A program made the translations under genes and the position numbers. Below, piece after piece: positions 19,637-22,623 of a DNA stretch of 22,623 nt. Each line of letters starts with the position of its first letter. Position 1 is the stretch's first letter. The stretch comes from Acidimicrobiales bacterium (GTDB lineage Bacteria; Actinomycetota; Acidimicrobiia; Acidimicrobiales; Ilumatobacteraceae): positions 1-22,623 of the forward strand of contig JAURNB010000094.1 of assembly GCA_030830415.1 (NCBI GenBank). Direction: 5' to 3'. Below the pieces are notes generated by a model. It searched no databases and was not told the origin of the DNA. It saw only the letters and a list, made by a program, of their open reading frames with translations.

Positions 19637-22623
19637 CTATTTGCCCGCTAATGCCATCCAAATCTGGACTTCATGACCCTCAAGTGACTCCACATGCTGG
19701 GGTTCTCCGCTTCCTTGCTCCAAGGTGAAACGCGTAGCGAGTACCTCGCCGGCCATCATGTCGACATGGACCGATACGGCAGAGATGAACTCAGCAGGCC
19801 CAGCAATTGCCACGGAAATACGGTCGGTCACCACAAAACCAAGGCTTCGACGGGTTTGCTGCAGTGCGCGGATGAGGTCTCGTGCCGCACCTTCTGCTTC
19901 AAGTTCTGGGGTCAAAGCAACGTCGAGCACCACGACTCCTGGGTGATGCGACAGTGCGGCACTCGCTGCGCCCTCAGCGGCGACCAATTTGAGGGAATAC
20001 TCACCCTCTTCTAAACGGAACCCGCCAGCAACGGGGGCTCCATCGACAATTGCCCAGTTTCCCGACTTGACGGCAGCAATGACCTTTTGTGTATCTCCAC
20101 CGAGACGCGGCCCGAGCGCCTTAGGAGTGACCTGCAATTCGTGTTTTGCGACCGCGCCCACATCGGTGCGGAATTCAATATTGCGCACATTGACTTCATC
20201 TTTGACGATGTCAATAAAGGCATCGAGACCCGACAACTCTGGCGTTGCGATAGTCAATGTGGTGAGCGGCAGACGCACACGGCGTCCGTTGGCTTTGCGA
20301 ATAGAAAGCGCTGTTGAGCAAACATCGCGCACCTTGTCCATTGCGGCAGTGAGTTCAGGGTGCGCAACAAGTTCAGTTTGCGACGGCCAATCGGTGAGGT
20401 GAACACTGCGCTCCCCGGTGAGGCCTCGGTAAATTTCTTCCGACACCATGGGCAACAATGGAGCAGCTACACGGCACAACACGGTGAGCGCTGTGTGCAA
20501 AGTATTAATGGCATCTTGGTCGCCCGACCAAAAGCGGTCGCGGCTGCGACGGATATACCAGTTAGTGAGAACGTCGAGATAGGTGCGGATGGTGGCACAT
20601 GCCTCAAAAAGATCGTAAGCATCGAATTGCTGAGTGAGCGCCGCCACAAGATCGTGTGTCTTTGACAAAATGTATTTGTCGAGAACATTCGTACTATCGG
20701 TTGACCACTTGCCTTGCTTACCTTCAGCATTTGCGTACAAGGTGAGGAAATACCACGAGTTCCACATGGGAAGGAGCACTTGTCGCACCGTTTCACGAAT
20801 GCCAGCTTCTGTGACCGAGAAGTCTCCACCTCTCAAAATGGGAGACGACAACAAATACCAACGCATTGCATCGGCACCATACGTGTTGAACACTTCCATG
20901 GGGTCTGGATAGTTGCGCAAACTCTTCGACATCTTTGCGCCATCATCACCCAGCACGACACCATGCCCTACACAAGTAGAAAATGCAGGGCGATCAAACA
21001 ACGCAGTTGCCAGCACGTGCAAGGTGTAAAACCAGCCTCTGCTTTGCGCTACGTATTCAACAATGAAGTCACCTGGATAATGGTTTTCAAACCATTCTTG
21101 GTTCTCAAATGGATAGTGCACCTGCGCAAACGGCATTGACCCGCTCTCGAACCAGCAGTCAAGCACTTCAGGCACACGGCGCATCACCGATTCACCCGAT
21201 GGGTCATCGGGGTTTGGTCGCGTGAGATTGTCGATGAAAGGACGATGCAAGTCGCTTACTTCCACTCCAAAGTCGGCCTGCAATTGCGCAACGCTTCCAT
21301 ATACATCTACTCGTGGAAAAAGAGGGTTGTCACTTTTCCACACGGGTATGGGTGAACCCCAGAAACGGTTGCGACTAATAGACCAGTCGCGTGCATTAGC
21401 AATCCACTTTCCAAAAGAACCATGCTTCAAATGTTCTGGAACCCAGTGAATGTTTTCGTTGAGTTCCACCATGCGATCACGGAACTTTGTGACTTCGACA
21501 AACCAACTCGACACTGCGCGGTACACCAGTGGCTGCGCACAACGCCAACAATGTGGATACGAGTGGTTGTACGTGTCGTGGCGAATAACTCGCCCTTCAT
21601 CTTTGAGTTGACGAATGACCAATGGGTTTGCATCAAAAACATGTGTTCCGACCCATGTGGAAATGAGTTCGGTATAGCAACCTTGGTCGTCCATAGGGCA
21701 AATGGTGGCAATTCCTGCACTGGCACATACCAATTGGTCGTCTTCACCGAATCCGGGAGCAAGGTGCACGACACCGGTTCCGTCTTCAGTAGAAACAAAG
21801 TCTGCGGTGAGCACTTGGAATGCATTTTCCGTATCGGCGAGGAACGGGAAAAGTGGCGTGTACTTGCGACCCGCCAACTCGCTTCCCTTGATGGTTGCTA
21901 CCTGTTCTGCGTGAACGAATTCCTTTTCATAGGAGCCAAGTCGCGACTCGGCCAATATGTATTTCACGCCTTCAGTGTCTTGCATGACTGCGTAATCGAT
22001 ATCGGCACCCACCGCTAGCGCAAGGTTCGATGGCAGGGTCCATGGCGTTGTGGTCCAGGCCATGATGCGCTCACCAGATTCGAGCAAGAACCACACCGAC
22101 AGCGCCGGGTCTTGACGATCTTGATACACATCGTCCATACGGGTTTCCGTATTAGATAGAGGTGTCTCGCATCGCCAGCAATACGGCAGCACACGAAAGC
22201 CTTCATAGATGAGACCCTTTTCCCACAACGTATGAAAAGCCCACATCACACTTTCCATATAGGGAGTGTCGAGGGTCTTGTAATCGTGAGAGAAGTCGAC
22301 CCATCGCGCCTGGCGTGTTACATAACGTTCCCACTCACTGGTGTAACGCAACACGCTTGTGCGACATACATCATTAAATTTGTCGATACCAAAGGCAGCA
22401 ATTTCTGGGTGGCCAGCAATACCAATTTCTTTTTCCGCTTCAACCTCAGCAGGAAGCCCATGGCAGTCCCAACCGAATCGGCGTTCGACACGACGACCGC
22501 GCATCGTTTGATAACGAGGAACAGCATCTTTTACAAAACCAGTAAGCAAGTGACCATAGTGCGGTAGTCCGTTGGCAAAAGGAGGACCGTCATAGAAAAC
22601 AAATTCGTTGTTGCCTTTTTCCC
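19637..22623 (-). CDS. ileS: Isoleucine--tRNA ligase (5' end beyond the window)
   Basis: The visible 994 residues cover nearly the whole protein; by comparison with actinobacterial IleRS of about 1040 residues, some 45 N-terminal residues are missing. The frame continues through the right edge: just inside it reads FVFYDGPPFANGLPHYGH, the HIGH-type motif, so the TTG at 22549 is an internal Leu. Further on are the CP1 editing domain with its WTTTPWTLPSNLALAV segment, DCWFESGSMPFAQ, KMSKSLRNYPDP (the KMSKS loop), and an anticodon-binding helical domain with TNWYIRRSRDRFW. These features suit the large, eukaryote-like IleRS type common in actinobacteria. It heads the ileS-DksA-like-lspA-rluD cluster. 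Confidence 0.97.
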   Translation of the reverse strand, partial: EKGNNEFVFYDGPPFANGLPHYGHLLTGFVKDAVPRYQTMRGRRVERRFGWDCHGLPAEVEAEKEIGIAGHPEIAAFGIDKFNDVCRTSVLRYTSEWERYVTRQARWVDFSHDYKTLDTPYMESVMWAFHTLWEKGLIYEGFRVLPYCWRCETPLSNTETRMDDVYQDRQDPALSVWFLLESGERIMAWTTTPWTLPSNLALAVGADIDYAVMQDTEGVKYILAESRLGSYEKEFVHAEQVATIKGSELAGRKYTPLFPFLADTENAFQVLTADFVSTEDGTGVVHLAPGFGEDDQLVCASAGIATICPMDDQGCYTELISTWVGTHVFDANPLVIRQLKDEGRVIRHDTYNHSYPHCWRCAQPLVYRAVSSWFVEVTKFRDRMVELNENIHWVPEHLKHGSFGKWIANARDWSISRNRFWGSPIPVWKSDNPLFPRVDVYGSVAQLQADFGVEVSDLHRPFIDNLTRPNPDDPSGESVMRRVPEVLDCWFESGSMPFAQVHYPFENQEWFENHYPGDFIVEYVAQSRGWFYTLHVLATALFDRPAFSTCVGHGVVLGDDGAKMSKSLRNYPDPMEVFNTYGADAMRWYLLSSPILRGGDFSVTEAGIRETVRQVLLPMWNSWYFLTLYANAEGKQGKWSTDSTNVLDKYILSKTHDLVAALTQQFDAYDLFEACATIRTYLDVLTNWYIRRSRDRFWSGDQDAINTLHTALTVLCRVAAPLLPMVSEEIYRGLTGERSVHLTDWPSQTELVAHPELTAAMDKVRDVCSTALSIRKANGRRVRLPLTTLTIATPELSGLDAFIDIVKDEVNVRNIEFRTDVGAVAKHELQVTPKALGPRLGGDTQKVIAAVKSGNWAIVDGAPVAGGFRLEEGEYSLKLVAAEGAASAALSHHPGVVVLDVALTPELEAEGAARDLIRALQQTRRSLGFVVTDRISVAIAGPAEFISAVSVHVDMMAGEVLATRFTLEQGSGEPQHVESLEGHEVQIWMALAGK

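Noticed and set aside
22547..22549. TTG as the start of ileS
   Set aside because: The frame continues upstream to the window edge with a conserved FVFYDGPPFANGLPHYGH segment, so the gene is simply cut by the boundary.
1..22623. tRNA or rRNA genes, CRISPR arrays, insertion sequences, prophage genes, attachment sites
   Set aside because: None was seen on either strand. The window is almost fully occupied by housekeeping coding sequence with short gaps.

Overview
The window comes from an actinobacterium with a compact genome. Three lineage markers support this: an MshC-type cysteine ligase (mycothiol synthesis), an NADPH:F420 reductase, and a Bpa/PafE proteasome activator ending in GQYL. The gene orders thrS-HIT-pgsA-patA and ileS-DksA-like-lspA-rluD are also known from mycobacteria and streptomycetes. 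The base composition looks near balanced by eye, far from the high GC of those genera. That fits a streamlined freshwater or marine Acidimicrobiia-type organism, but this placement is an inference and I could not test it.

Layout. At 1-433 the first 13 codons of a VOC-family gene (ArsI/CadI-like) and a complete ArsR-family regulator diverge around a perfect 13-bp palindrome. From 436 to 6962 the minus strand carries npdG, mshC, thrS, a HIT hydrolase, a small membrane protein, pgsA and a PatA-like acyltransferase. This is a redox-cofactor pair, a tRNA synthetase and a phosphatidylinositol/mannoside lipid module. From 7045 to 9797 the plus strand carries fabI (InhA-like) and a thioredoxin-domain DUF255 protein. 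From 9794 to 16486 the minus strand carries an alkaline-phosphatase-fold protein, bpa, dnaE, an uncharacterised 219-residue protein and a nitroreductase. A divergent Rrf2 regulator sits at 16506-16958. From 16955 to the right edge the minus strand carries ileS (5' end cut), a Lys/Ala-rich DksA-like protein, lspA and rluD.

The content is mostly housekeeping: translation (ThrRS, IleRS, RluD), replication (DnaE), membrane lipid and lipoprotein maturation (PgsA, PatA, FabI, LspA), redox cofactors (mycothiol, F420) and protein turnover (Bpa). I see no phage, insertion sequence, CRISPR array, tRNA or rRNA, and no gene-free stretch longer than 131 bases. The points most worth a second look are the arsenic-type divergent control region, the DksA-like protein that has lost all four zinc cysteines and gained a histone-H1-like tail, a shared divergent -10 box at 16494-16500, a recurring TAnnnT box 6-8 bases before start codons (leaderless transcripts), and three convergent gene pairs that leave no room for terminators.
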